A stretch of DNA of 39,280 nt from Bradyrhizobium lablabi (GTDB taxonomy: Bacteria; Pseudomonadota; Alphaproteobacteria; Rhizobiales; Xanthobacteraceae), in contig NZ_JAFCLN010000032.1 in the NCBI RefSeq assembly GCF_018129385.1, positions 1-39,280 on the forward strand, read 5' to 3'. Numbering within the stretch: the stretch's first letter is position 1; each line of letters begins with the position of its first letter. A program made the position numbers and the translations under genes. Shown piece by piece: positions 8,039 through 16,726 of this stretch. The notes below the pieces were generated by a model. The model saw nothing but the letters and a program-made list of their open reading frames with translations, had not been told where the DNA came from and made no database searches.

Positions 8039-8482
8039 ATGGCCGGACCAAAAGTTGGCCCCGCGGTTGCCGCAAATGTCGACCCGGCGACCGAGGACGT
8101 GCCGGTCGGCGGTTACGTGTGCAGTTCAGCGGCGATCACATTCGAAGCCGATCGCCCGGTGACGACGCTAAAGGTGCGCAATACCGGCGATCGCCCGATA
8201 CAGGTCGGATCGCACTTCCATTTTTTCGAAGTCAATCCTGCGCTGGAATTCGATCGCGCAGCCGCCTTCGGGCTGCGCCTGAACATTCCGTCATCGACAG
8301 CAACGCGGTTCGAGCCCGGTGACGAGCGCGATGTTCAACTCGTTCCCTACGGCGGCAAACGCGCCGTCTATGGCTTCAACAATCTCGTCGACGGTCCCAC
8401 CGCAGGCCAGGACGCCGCCACGGTCAAATCCAAAGCGGTGGCGCAGGCGGCGAAGCGAGGCTTCCGATCGATCAAGACGTGA
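8039..8482 (+). CDS. ureB: Urease beta subunit UreB (extended form)
   Basis: Structural beta subunit, 147 residues against about 101-110 in common bacterial ureases. The core is clear: TGDRPIQVGSHFHFFEVNPAL, then FGLRLNIPSSTATRFEPGDER and the end motif KRAVYGFNNLVDGP. The usual opening MIPGE is replaced by an extra N-terminus of about 20 residues and the sequence VPVGGYV. A C-terminal tail of about 28 residues ends in basic KRGFRSIKT. AGGAGG precedes the ATG. It lies 20 bases after ureA. The extensions point to a divergent urease lineage rather than a frameshift, because the frame is clean. Confidence 0.95.
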   Translation: MAGPKVGPAVAANVDPATEDVPVGGYVCSSAAITFEADRPVTTLKVRNTGDRPIQVGSHFHFFEVNPALEFDRAAAFGLRLNIPSSTATRFEPGDERDVQLVPYGGKRAVYGFNNLVDGPTAGQDAATVKSKAVAQAAKRGFRSIKT

Positions 8483-8519
8483 GGTCGCGTCGAAAGGCAA
8501 AGCTTGAACGAGGGCCATC

Positions 8520-10241
8520 ATGCCTACCATGTCTCGGAAAGAATATGTCGGCCTCTTCGGTCCGACGACGGGCGATCGCATCCGATTGGGCGATACCGGC
8601 CTGTTTGTCGAAATCGAGCGCGATCTGCGCGGCGGCTACGGCGACGAGCTCGTCTTTGGCGGCGGCAAGAGCATGCGCGAAGGCATGGGCATGGATAATC
8701 AGGTGACGCGGAAGGGCGGCGCTCCTGACCTTGTGATCACCAACGTGACCGTAATCGACGCGGTGCTGGGCGTCGTGAAAGCGGATGTGGGGATCAGGGA
8801 CGGCCGTATCAGTGCGATCGGCAAGGCCGGCAACCCGCAGACGATGGATCGCGTTACGCCTGGCCTCGAGATTGGCCTGACCACCGATGCCATCTCGGGC
8901 TCACATCTGATCCTGACGGCCGCCGGGATCGACACACACATTCACTTCATTTCTCCGCAGCAGGCGCAGGCGGCGCTTTCGAACGGCACCACGACATTGA
9001 TCGGCGGCGGCACCGGCCCTTCGGACGGCTCCTACGCCACGACGGTCACGTCGGGTCCCGGAAACATCAGTATGATGCTGCGCGCGTTCGAAAACTGGCC
9101 GCTCAACGTCGGCATTCTCGGCAAGGGGCACGGACACGGCAAGGCGGCACTGGTCGAACAGATCGAGGCCGGTGCCGTCGGCGTGAAATGTCACGAAGAC
9201 TGGGGCACTACGCCAGCGGTGCTTCGGTCCGCGCTAACCGTCGCAGACGAGACCGACACTCAAGTGTGCATCCATACCGACACGCTGAACGAATCCGGCT
9301 TCATCGACGATTCGATCGAGGCGTTCGAGGGCCGCACGGTCCATTCCTTTCATACCGAAGGATCCGGCGGCGGCCACGCGCCCGACATCATCAAGATCGC
9401 AGGCCTTCCCAATGTCCTGCCGTCTTCGACAAACCCCACGCTCCCCTACGGCATCAATTCGCAGGCAGAGCTCTATGACATGATCATGGTGTGTCACCAC
9501 CTCAGCCCCGACATCCCGTCGGATGTCGCATTCACCGAGAGCCGAATCCGCGCCGAAACCATCGCCGCGGAGAACGTCCTTCAGGACCTCGGCGTGATCT
9601 CGATGTTCTCCAGCGACTCGCAGGCCATGGGACGCATCGGGGAATGCTGGCTGCGTTGCATCCAGACCGCCGATGCGATGAAGACCGGGCGCGGCAAGTT
9701 GCCGGAGGACGCGCCCGGCAACGACAATTTCCGCGTGCTGCGCTACGTGGCGAAGATCACCATCAACCCGGCGATCACGCACGGCATTGCCGACGTGCTG
9801 GGCTCAGTCGAAGTCGGCAAGATCGCCGACCTCGTCCTGTGGGAGCCGGCGTTCTTCGGCGCCAAGCCCAAGATCGTCATCAAGAACGGCTTCATAAGCT
9901 GGGCGGTGATGGGCGATCCAAACGCGTCGCTGCCGACGCCGCAGCCTACCTACTATCGGCCCATGTTCGGCGCCTACGGTGATGCGCTGGCAGCCAATTG
10001 CATCACATTCGTCTCCGGCGTCGCCCATGCCGCCGGAATCAAGGAGCGGCTGGGGCTTCGCCGGCAGGTGATGCCGGTACGCAACGTGCGCAAGATCGGC
10101 AAGAGCGATATGCTCCGAAATACCGGGACGCCGAAAATCGAGGTAAGCCCGGAAACCTTCGCCGTGACCGTCGACGGCAAGCACGCGACCGTGCCGCCCC
10201 TGACGACGGTCTCGTTAAACCAGAAGTATTTCTTTAGTTGA
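8520..10241 (+). CDS. ureC: Urease alpha subunit UreC
   Basis: Catalytic subunit, 573 residues, the normal family length. All active-site residues are present at a constant offset of +6 from Klebsiella urease: nickel-binding His140 and His142 (HIHF), carbamylated Lys223 with His225 (VKCHEDWG), His252 (HTDTLNESG), His278 (FHTEG), flap Cys325 and His326 (MVCHHL), and Asp366 (SSDSQAMGR). So the enzyme should be active. Residue 224 is Cys where Leu or Ile is usual. A second in-frame ATG lies at 8529; I keep the first, preceded by GAGGG. It needs UreD, E, F and G for nickel insertion, all encoded next to it. Confidence 0.97.
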   Translation: MPTMSRKEYVGLFGPTTGDRIRLGDTGLFVEIERDLRGGYGDELVFGGGKSMREGMGMDNQVTRKGGAPDLVITNVTVIDAVLGVVKADVGIRDGRISAIGKAGNPQTMDRVTPGLEIGLTTDAISGSHLILTAAGIDTHIHFISPQQAQAALSNGTTTLIGGGTGPSDGSYATTVTSGPGNISMMLRAFENWPLNVGILGKGHGHGKAALVEQIEAGAVGVKCHEDWGTTPAVLRSALTVADETDTQVCIHTDTLNESGFIDDSIEAFEGRTVHSFHTEGSGGGHAPDIIKIAGLPNVLPSSTNPTLPYGINSQAELYDMIMVCHHLSPDIPSDVAFTESRIRAETIAAENVLQDLGVISMFSSDSQAMGRIGECWLRCIQTADAMKTGRGKLPEDAPGNDNFRVLRYVAKITINPAITHGIADVLGSVEVGKIADLVLWEPAFFGAKPKIVIKNGFISWAVMGDPNASLPTPQPTYYRPMFGAYGDALAANCITFVSGVAHAAGIKERLGLRRQVMPVRNVRKIGKSDMLRNTGTPKIEVSPETFAVTVDGKHATVPPLTTVSLNQKYFFS

Positions 10242-10251
10242 GGAGCGCACC

Positions 10252-10944
10252 GTGATCCTCATCAACACCATTCTGGGCAACATCGGCGATCCCGTCTGGG
10301 CCGAGCGCGTGTCTGCCGGAAAGAGCGACTGGCTGGAGATCGACCAGTGGGAGGCGCAGAAGAGCCGCTTCCGCAAGGCGACTGCAAAGGGTGTTGAGAT
10401 CGCGGTCTCGATCGACCGCGGCACCCACATCCGCGATGGAGATGTGCTGCTCTGGGATGCCACGACGCTCTCGGCTTTGGTCGCGAGAATCGAATTGCGT
10501 GACGTGATGATCGTGCATCTGGACGGTCTGGCGAGCTTTGTGCCCGAAGTAGCCATGCGTACATGCGTTGAGCTGGGCCACGCGATGGGCAATCAGCATT
10601 GGCCGGCATTGGTCAAGGGCAACCTCGTCTATGTCCCGCTCACCGTCGATCGCAAGGTGATGGCGTCCGTCATGAATACGCATCATTTTGACGGAATCCG
10701 CTACGAATTCGTACCCGGCCGGGAGGTCGTTCCCTATCTCGCCCCACATGAATCACGCCGGCTTTTCGGTGGCGCGGAGGGGCCGGTACATTCACACACG
10801 CATGAGAATTATGCGGGCGTCGAGGCCGAGACGGGACGCGTATACGGACATCCGCCGACGCATGTCCATCCTCATCCGGGAGCCGCTCGCCACGGACAAA
10901 CATCGCCGGCAACGGCCGGTTCTGCGCATGATTATCGAAAATGA
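10252..10944 (+). CDS. ureE: Urease nickel metallochaperone UreE
   Basis: Delivers nickel to the urease activation complex. 230 residues, with the UreE peptide-binding-like N-terminal part (about 1-80) and the metal-binding C-terminal domain. The tail is His-rich (VHSHTHENYAG, then GHPPTHVHPHPGAARHG), typical of nickel-storing UreE. Start GTG at 10252 with AGGAG at 10241-10245, straight after the ureC stop. The last 17 bases overlap the start of ureF in another frame, suggesting translational coupling. Confidence 0.93.
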   Translation: MILINTILGNIGDPVWAERVSAGKSDWLEIDQWEAQKSRFRKATAKGVEIAVSIDRGTHIRDGDVLLWDATTLSALVARIELRDVMIVHLDGLASFVPEVAMRTCVELGHAMGNQHWPALVKGNLVYVPLTVDRKVMASVMNTHHFDGIRYEFVPGREVVPYLAPHESRRLFGGAEGPVHSHTHENYAGVEAETGRVYGHPPTHVHPHPGAARHGQTSPATAGSAHDYRK

Positions 10945-11647
10945 TGCCGTCGATGCGTCGAGCAGCACCGCATTTCTCTCGCGGATGCTGCAATTTGGCG
11001 ATTCGATGTTTCCCATTGGCGCGTTCGCGTTCTCTTCCAGCCTGGAATCCGCCATTCAGGAAGGTGTCGTCACCGACGCGGCAACGCTTCGAGCGTTCGC
11101 GCGCACCGCGTTGGAACAGGCGGCGCGCGGTGACTGCATCGCGCTGATCGCCGCGCATCGCGCGGCAACTACTAGCGACATCGACACCCTCGCCCGGATC
11201 GATGCGCTGGTATACGCACGCAAGCTTTCTGAGGAAACGCGGACAATGTCGGTTCGCATGGGCAAGAAGTTCACCGAGATGGGCGTGGAGGTGGTGGGCG
11301 GGCCGCTGCTTTGCAGGTGGCGTGAATGTATTGAGACGTCTGTCACCCCCGGTTGCTACCCGGTAGCATTGGCGATCAGTTTTGCCGTGCAGAGTCTGCC
11401 TGCCAGCCAGGCGTTTGTCGTGCACCAGTATGGCGTTGCGACGACGATCCTCGGCGCAGCTTTACGGTTGATGAAGATCAGCCACATCGAGACGCAGAAG
11501 ATTCTCTACGAGCTTACCGGACAAACGGGCGGGATGTACGAAGCCGCCGCGACGGCGCGGCTGTCGGACATGGCAGGCTTTGCGCCGTTGACGGAGATTC
11601 TGGCCGCTGTCCATACCAGAGCGCATGTGCGTCTGTTCATGAGCTGA
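10928..11647 (+). CDS. ureF: Urease accessory protein UreF
   Basis: Part of the UreD-UreF-UreG activation complex; it acts as a gating partner for the GTPase UreG. 239 residues, all-helical. The signature MLQFGDSMFPIGAFAFSSSLES (given here only as family hallmark) lies at about 20-40, and TGQTGGMYEAAATARLSDMAGF is near the C-terminus. The frame is open upstream to 10688, but that part overlaps ureE in a different frame and is not UreF-like, so I place the start at the ATG at 10928 inside the end of ureE. The ribosome-binding site is weak, which fits coupling to ureE. Confidence 0.93.
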   Translation: MIIENDAVDASSSTAFLSRMLQFGDSMFPIGAFAFSSSLESAIQEGVVTDAATLRAFARTALEQAARGDCIALIAAHRAATTSDIDTLARIDALVYARKLSEETRTMSVRMGKKFTEMGVEVVGGPLLCRWRECIETSVTPGCYPVALAISFAVQSLPASQAFVVHQYGVATTILGAALRLMKISHIETQKILYELTGQTGGMYEAAATARLSDMAGFAPLTEILAAVHTRAHVRLFMS

Positions 11648-11666
11648 CATTCAAGGGAGCTTTTCG

Positions 11667-12311
11667 ATGTCGAAGAATATCACGCGCATCGGCATCGGCG
11701 GTCCGGTGGGATCAGGCAAGACCGCGATCGTGGAAGCCATTACGCCGCGCTTGCTCGATCTCGGCATCAAGGTTCTCATCATCACCAATGACGTGGTGAC
11801 GACCGAGGACGCCAAGCACGTTCAGCGTACGCTCAAGGGTGTTCTGCTCCAGGAACGCATTCTCGGAGTGGAGACAGGTGCCTGCCCCCATACAGCAGTG
11901 CGCGAAGACCCAAGCATGAACCTCGCCGCGGTCGAAGATATGGAACGGCGTTTTCCGGATAGCGACGTCGTGCTGATCGAAAGCGGGGGCGATAACCTGA
12001 CGCTGACCTTCTCGCCGGCGCTGGTAGACTACTTCATCTATGTCATCGACGTCGCCGCGGGCGACAAGATTCCTCGCAAGAACGGACCCGGGATCACGTA
12101 TTCCGACATCCTGGTGATCAACAAGACGGATCTGGCCCCCCATGTCGGCGCCAGCCTTGAGGTGATGAGGCAGGATTCGCAGATGATGCGCGGCCGCAAG
12201 CCGTTCCTGTTCACGAACTGCAAGACAGGGGAAGGTATTCCGGAGTTGGTCGCACTGATCGAGCGGGAGTTCCTGTTCGATATCAACCCGCGCGCACGGC
12301 GTTCCGCATGA
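11667..12311 (+). CDS. ureG: Urease accessory GTPase UreG
   Basis: SIMIBI-class GTPase that powers nickel insertion into urease. 214 residues. P-loop GPVGSGKT (12-19), nickel-binding CPH motif (73-75, in TGACPHTAVRED), ESGGDNL (105-111) and the guanine-specificity motif NKTDL (152-156). All key residues of the family are present. AAGGGAG precedes the ATG. It overlaps ureD by 4 bases (ATGA). Confidence 0.97.
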   Translation: MSKNITRIGIGGPVGSGKTAIVEAITPRLLDLGIKVLIITNDVVTTEDAKHVQRTLKGVLLQERILGVETGACPHTAVREDPSMNLAAVEDMERRFPDSDVVLIESGGDNLTLTFSPALVDYFIYVIDVAAGDKIPRKNGPGITYSDILVINKTDLAPHVGASLEVMRQDSQMMRGRKPFLFTNCKTGEGIPELVALIEREFLFDINPRARRSA

Positions 12312-13258
12312 TACCGGCGGCCTTCCCTCCCTGGGCACGCGCCGAAACGCTCGGCGCATCGATGCCGGAATTCGCCTCGTTTCAGGATGAACCGCCGCAG
12401 ATGAGCAGCGGCACGGTGGGCAAGACGGGTTTCCTCCGTCTGGGTTTCGAGCACCGCTCCGGCCAAACGATCCTGGCAAACCTGGAACGCCGTGTTCCCT
12501 ACATGGTGCAGCGCGCGTTGCATTGCGACGAGCAAATGCCGGGTTTGGCCTACGTGTTCTTGATCACCACCACGGGCTGCTTGCTGCAAGGCGACAGGCT
12601 CGCCCTGGACATCACCCTGCGTCCGCGCGCGCAAGCTCACCTCACCTCCCAATCGGCGACCAAGATCCATGCGATGGACGCCAATTACGCGGCGCAAAGC
12701 CAGACTATTGCGCTTGCCGATGACGCATACCTGGAGTTTCTTCCGGAACCCGTGATCCCGCACCGGCACTCGCGGTTCATCAGCGACACGCAAATCTCGG
12801 TCGCTCCGTCGGCGACGTTGCTCCTTTCGGAAATCATTCAACCGGGCCGAAAGCACCATCATCCGGACGAGTGCTTCGGGGCAACCGTGCTGTCGGTATC
12901 AACGGCGGCGGCGCGGCCCGACGGTCGCTCCTTGTTCGCAGAGAAGCTGGTAATCGAGCCGCGACGATATGCGATGCGGCAGACCGGCGTGATGGACTCT
13001 TTTGATGTATTCGCCAACGTGATTCTGTGCGCGCCCAAGGACAAGGCAGACCGCATCCACGAGCGTGCGGGGGCCGATATCGACCTCGCGGACGGTGTTG
13101 CGTTTGGCGCTTGTCGCTTGCCCAATGATGCCGGCCTGATCTTCAAGGTGTTGGGCCGCGAAACCGCGCAGGTAAAGGCCAAGGTACGCGAGTTCTGGGG
13201 ACTGGTACGTCAGGAGGTGATCGGCGCCGCGCTACCTCCGCCCTATCTGTGGCGCTAG
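12308..13258 (+). CDS. ureD: Urease accessory protein UreD
   Basis: Scaffold that binds apo-urease and recruits UreF and UreG. 316 residues, slightly longer than the usual 270-290 because of about 35 extra N-terminal residues. Diagnostic stretches are TTTGCLLQGDRLALDI, AHLTSQSATKIHAMD and YLEFLPEPVIPHRHSRF. The start ATG overlaps the ureG stop (ATGA), so it is probably coupled. Placement of ureD at the end of the operon, rather than in front of ureA as in Klebsiella, is the order I recall for the Brucella ure-2 locus. Confidence 0.94.
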   Translation: MIPAAFPPWARAETLGASMPEFASFQDEPPQMSSGTVGKTGFLRLGFEHRSGQTILANLERRVPYMVQRALHCDEQMPGLAYVFLITTTGCLLQGDRLALDITLRPRAQAHLTSQSATKIHAMDANYAAQSQTIALADDAYLEFLPEPVIPHRHSRFISDTQISVAPSATLLLSEIIQPGRKHHHPDECFGATVLSVSTAAARPDGRSLFAEKLVIEPRRYAMRQTGVMDSFDVFANVILCAPKDKADRIHERAGADIDLADGVAFGACRLPNDAGLIFKVLGRETAQVKAKVREFWGLVRQEVIGAALPPPYLWR

Positions 13259-13321
13259 CGGATCGGCGGTGCCAACAGGTGATCTCCAACGGCGGACGTC
13301 GACACGTTCGAGGAGTCAACA

Positions 13322-14338
13322 ATGAACAGTATCCTGGATAAGTGGGAGAGCCTCTCCGCGTCGTCAGGGATCATGCGATTCCTGGACATCAATTTGCGCA
13401 GCATCGGACAGGTTATGTTCCAGAACAACCCGCTAACCGGGATTTTATTTCTGGCCGCGATCGCCTGGGGTTCATACGTAGCCGGCGTGCCCCGAGTGGC
13501 AATTGCCGGCGTCCTCGCCGTCGTCGTGGCAAACTTGACGGCCCAATGGCTTCGCGTCGACACCGAGTCGCTCCATTCCGGGCTCTATGGCTTCAACGGC
13601 ATCCTCGTCGGCCTCGCGCTGGCGACGTTCCTGGCTCCCGGTCCGCTGCTTTGGGTGTATGTGATACTGGGAGCGGCCGTATCCGTCGTCGTGATGCTGG
13701 GGACAACCAACGTCGTCAAGCCATGGGGTGGCGCTCTCACATTTCCGTTCGTGCTCACAACGTGGCTTCTCCTGTTGGCCACGTATGGATTTTCCGGCCT
13801 CGCAGGAGCCGCGCTGCCGATCGGCAACGTTGTCACCGCATTCCAGCCCTACCAGGGAAGCCCGCTCCAGGTGATTGATCTTGCGCAGGGAATGTTCCTG
13901 AGCATCTCGCAGGTCTTCCTGAAAGCCAGCAGCATCGCGGCGCTGCTCCTGCTGGCGGGGCTCGCCGTGAACTCGCTCGCAGCCGCCGCCTTCGCTCTCG
14001 GAGGCGCGATATTGGCTGTGCTCACGGCCCATCTCTTCGGCGCCGAGAGCGAGCTGATCACCGGCGGTCTCCTCGGATTCAGTCCGGTACTGACGGCAAT
14101 CGCACTCGGTACCGTCTTCTATCAGCCGAGCTGGCGCGTCGTCGCCTACACGATCCTCGCCACGGTGTTCACGGTGGTCGTCCAGTCAGCGCTGAACGTT
14201 GCGCTGACACCGTTCGCCATTCCGGCCCTGACGGCGCCCTTCGTGCTGGTGACGTGGTTGTTCCTGCTGCCGCGGCAACGCCTGGAGGGAGTATCTGAGG
14301 GTGCCCCCGATATTGAAAAGCCTGCCGCCGTAGCTTGA
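13322..14338 (+). CDS. ureT: Urea transporter (UT family)
   Basis: 338-residue membrane channel of the urea transporter family, giving passive urea uptake to feed the urease. The two-fold repeat is visible: GLYGFNGILVGLALATF near 83-100 and LLGFSPVLTAIALGTVF near 246-262. Each is followed by hydrophobic helices; about ten segments in all. The FNG form of the motif is typical of bacterial UT proteins. AGGAG lies seven bases before the ATG, and the gap to ureD is only 63 bases, so it is likely in the ure operon. The gene name follows the Brucella ure-2 locus. Confidence 0.88.
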   Translation: MNSILDKWESLSASSGIMRFLDINLRSIGQVMFQNNPLTGILFLAAIAWGSYVAGVPRVAIAGVLAVVVANLTAQWLRVDTESLHSGLYGFNGILVGLALATFLAPGPLLWVYVILGAAVSVVVMLGTTNVVKPWGGALTFPFVLTTWLLLLATYGFSGLAGAALPIGNVVTAFQPYQGSPLQVIDLAQGMFLSISQVFLKASSIAALLLLAGLAVNSLAAAAFALGGAILAVLTAHLFGAESELITGGLLGFSPVLTAIALGTVFYQPSWRVVAYTILATVFTVVVQSALNVALTPFAIPALTAPFVLVTWLFLLPRQRLEGVSEGAPDIEKPAAVA

Positions 14339-14393
14339 TATTCATTACGGTTGTTCGGGATCTCCATCTCGGATTTGTCGGAGAAGGTGGACC

Positions 14394-15839
14394 ATGGGAC
14401 TCATTGGGATATTGCTCGGTCTCGCCCTGCTGATGTGGCTTGCATACCGGGGCTGGAGTATTCTGATGGTCGCTCCGCCGGCGGCGCTCATCGTGGCCGC
14501 CTTCTCGGGCGAACCGCTGCTCGCCCACTGGACACAGACCTTCATGCCGGGAGCGGCGCGATTTGTGGCGCAATGGTTTCCCCTGTTTCTGCTCGGCGGG
14601 CTGTTCGGCAAGCTGATGGGCGACAGCGGCTCGGTCAGCGCCATCGCGCAGTATTTGACCAAGAAGTTGGGGGCCAGCCGCACGATGCTCGCGGTGGTGG
14701 CAGCCTCGGCGATCGTGACCTATGGCGGCGTGAGCGTGTTCGTCGCGTTTTTCGTGCTGGCCCCGCTGGCCCACGAGATGTTCCGGGCCGCCAATCTGCC
14801 GCGCCGGTTGATACCGGCGGCCGTCGGCCTCGGTGCATTTACCTTCACCATGTCGGTGATGCCGGGAACCCCCTCGGTCAATAACGCGATTCCGATGCCG
14901 TACTTCGGCACCACTACCTTTGCCGCCCCCGGCCTGAGTCTCATCGCGTCGGCCATCATCTTTGTCTTCGGCATGTGGTGGCTTGGCCGTGCCGAGGCGG
15001 CCGCGCGCAAGGCTGGTGAAGGTTACGCTGGCGAGGCGGAAACCGTCCCTGTCGTCAACGAGATGGTCCGCGAGCAGGCGGCGCCGGCGGGCGACTTCGA
15101 CCCGGCCGAGTTACCGCATGGCAAGCAGGCCGAGAGCGGGCCGCCCTTCGTCCTGGCCATGCTGCCCATCGTCGTCGTTATCGTCACCAATTTCGTGATG
15201 GCGCTCGTCGTATTCCCGCGGCTCGATTTTTCGTTCCTGTCCGAGCCCCGCTGGGGCGGCATCACGATCGGGGCCGTGTCCGGCGTCTGGTCGGTCCTGG
15301 TGGCTCTCGCGTTGGCAAACTTGACGGTCATTCTCATCAACTTTCGACGTTTGCCATCCGTGCGCGAAAGTCTCGACGCCGGTGCGAATTCCGCCGCCCT
15401 GCCGATGCTGATGATCGCCAGTCTTGTCGGCTTCGGCGCAGTCGTGGCCGCGGTGCCGGCATTTGGGCTGGTTCGCGATGCGGTATTCTCGGTTCAGGGA
15501 GGACCACTGGTCTCATTGGCTCTCTCCATGAATGTGCTGGCGGGGCTCACCGGTACCGCTTCCGGCGGCATGGCAATTGTACTCAATGCATTTGGCGCCG
15601 ACTTCATGAAGCTCGCCACCGAGCATCACATCGATCCCGAGTTGATGCATCGCATAACAACGATGAGCGCCGGCACCCTGGACGCGCTTCCCCACAACGG
15701 CACAGTGTTGCTGTTGCTGCAAATCAGCGGTCTTACTCACCGTGAGAGCTATCTGGACATGGTGATGACCGTGATCGTCAGTTGCATTATCGCACTTGTC
15801 GCTGTCCTGATACTGGGTACGATGTTCGGATCATTTTGA
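14394..15839 (+). CDS. GntP family permease
   Basis: 481-residue proton-coupled organic-acid permease of the GntP family (gluconate, fructuronate or 3-hydroxybutyrate type). Family hallmarks: LGGLFGKLMGDSGS (about 62-75), TYGGVSVFVAFFVLAPLA, FTFTMSVMPGTPSVNNAIPMPYFGT, and near the C-terminus MNVLAGLTGTASGGMAIVLNAFG and TLDALPHNGTVLLLL. About 12 hydrophobic segments with a charged central loop (about 200-250). The PHNG and TGTASGG motifs suggest the hydroxybutyrate-permease branch, but substrate is not certain. It lies 55 bases after ureT on the same strand with GAGAAGG before the ATG, so it may be the last gene of the ure transcript. No obvious role in urea metabolism. Confidence 0.85.
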   Translation: MGLIGILLGLALLMWLAYRGWSILMVAPPAALIVAAFSGEPLLAHWTQTFMPGAARFVAQWFPLFLLGGLFGKLMGDSGSVSAIAQYLTKKLGASRTMLAVVAASAIVTYGGVSVFVAFFVLAPLAHEMFRAANLPRRLIPAAVGLGAFTFTMSVMPGTPSVNNAIPMPYFGTTTFAAPGLSLIASAIIFVFGMWWLGRAEAAARKAGEGYAGEAETVPVVNEMVREQAAPAGDFDPAELPHGKQAESGPPFVLAMLPIVVVIVTNFVMALVVFPRLDFSFLSEPRWGGITIGAVSGVWSVLVALALANLTVILINFRRLPSVRESLDAGANSAALPMLMIASLVGFGAVVAAVPAFGLVRDAVFSVQGGPLVSLALSMNVLAGLTGTASGGMAIVLNAFGADFMKLATEHHIDPELMHRITTMSAGTLDALPHNGTVLLLLQISGLTHRESYLDMVMTVIVSCIIALVAVLILGTMFGSF

Positions 15840-15931
15840 CGACAGCGGCTATCGCTGCTTCGGAAGATTGACCAAGCGCTGGTTTGCCTGCTCCGCCAGA
15901 TGCTTCAATTCGATCCGGTCGCCTGAAGCTC

Positions 15932-16567
15932 TCAGGGTGCAACCAATTTCTTGCGGATGGCATAGCGGACCAATTCGGCCGTCGACGACATGCCGAGCTT
16001 GCGCATGGCCGAAGCCCGATGGGTTTCGACGGTTTTCACGCTCAGCTTCAGTATTGCGCTGATGGATCTGTTGGTGTGCCCTTCCGCAATCAACTGGACC
16101 ACGCTCTGCTCGCGCGACGTCAGCAGCATGTCCGATTTATTCTGCTTGTTGACCTGGTAGTCGTGGAGCAGCTTCTCCAGCAGGACGCTGGTGAAATAGG
16201 GCCTGCCGTCCAGCAAGGCTTCGATCGCAGAAATAAGGTGCTTCCGGGCATCCGACTTGAACAGGAAGCCGCGGACGCCGGCCAGAATGGCTTCCGTCAG
16301 CAGTTCCTCGCTTTCGTGCATCGTCAGGATCAGCACTTCAGTGCGCAGATGGAGCGCCTTGAGGCGGCGGCTCATCTCCAGTCCGTTCATGACAGGCATG
16401 GAGTAGTCGGCGATCACAATGTCCGGCCGGGTTTCCAGCGTCAGCGCGACGGCCTGCTCGCCATTGGTCGCCTCCCCGCTCACGATCCAGTTGGAACGCG
16501 CTTCAACGATCGCGCGAAGCCCGGAACGCACGACTTCATGATCATCCGCAATCACGATGCGCTTCAC
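15932..16567 (-). CDS. NarL/FixJ-type response regulator, copy 2
   Basis: 211 residues from the GTG at 16565-16567. Receiver domain (1-120): acidic pocket ADDH (7-10), phospho-acceptor Asp54 in VIADYSMP, Thr/Lys pair TMHES and KSD. C-terminal LuxR-type helix-turn-helix: LTSREQSVVQLIAEGHTNRSISAILKLSVKTVETH. The frame is open to an ATG at 16642, but the GTG start makes it align end to end with the neighbouring regulator (both have Asp54), so I prefer it; both starts have weak ribosome sites. It is the third gene of a kinase-regulator-regulator run read right to left. DNA targets unknown. Confidence 0.9.
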   Translation of the reverse strand: MKRIVIADDHEVVRSGLRAIVEARSNWIVSGEATNGEQAVALTLETRPDIVIADYSMPVMNGLEMSRRLKALHLRTEVLILTMHESEELLTEAILAGVRGFLFKSDARKHLISAIEALLDGRPYFTSVLLEKLLHDYQVNKQNKSDMLLTSREQSVVQLIAEGHTNRSISAILKLSVKTVETHRASAMRKLGMSSTAELVRYAIRKKLVAP

Positions 16568-16726
16568 GGCGTCGTTCCCGTATGCCGGTACCGAACCTTC
16601 AAGCGATCGGCTGAGGTGACCGGCAGCAAACTGGACGATCATACCGATCGCTGCTGGAAGGGTTATCCCACAAAACCCCGAGATCTCCCGGCGAATGTAC
16701 TGACGTGAAACCCGCTCAGGTCATCG

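Noticed and set aside
15840..15931. Bidirectional terminator between the GntP gene and the response regulator
   Set aside because: Only 5-bp stems (CAGCG/CGCTG and CCTGA/TCAGG) without T-runs; too weak to call.
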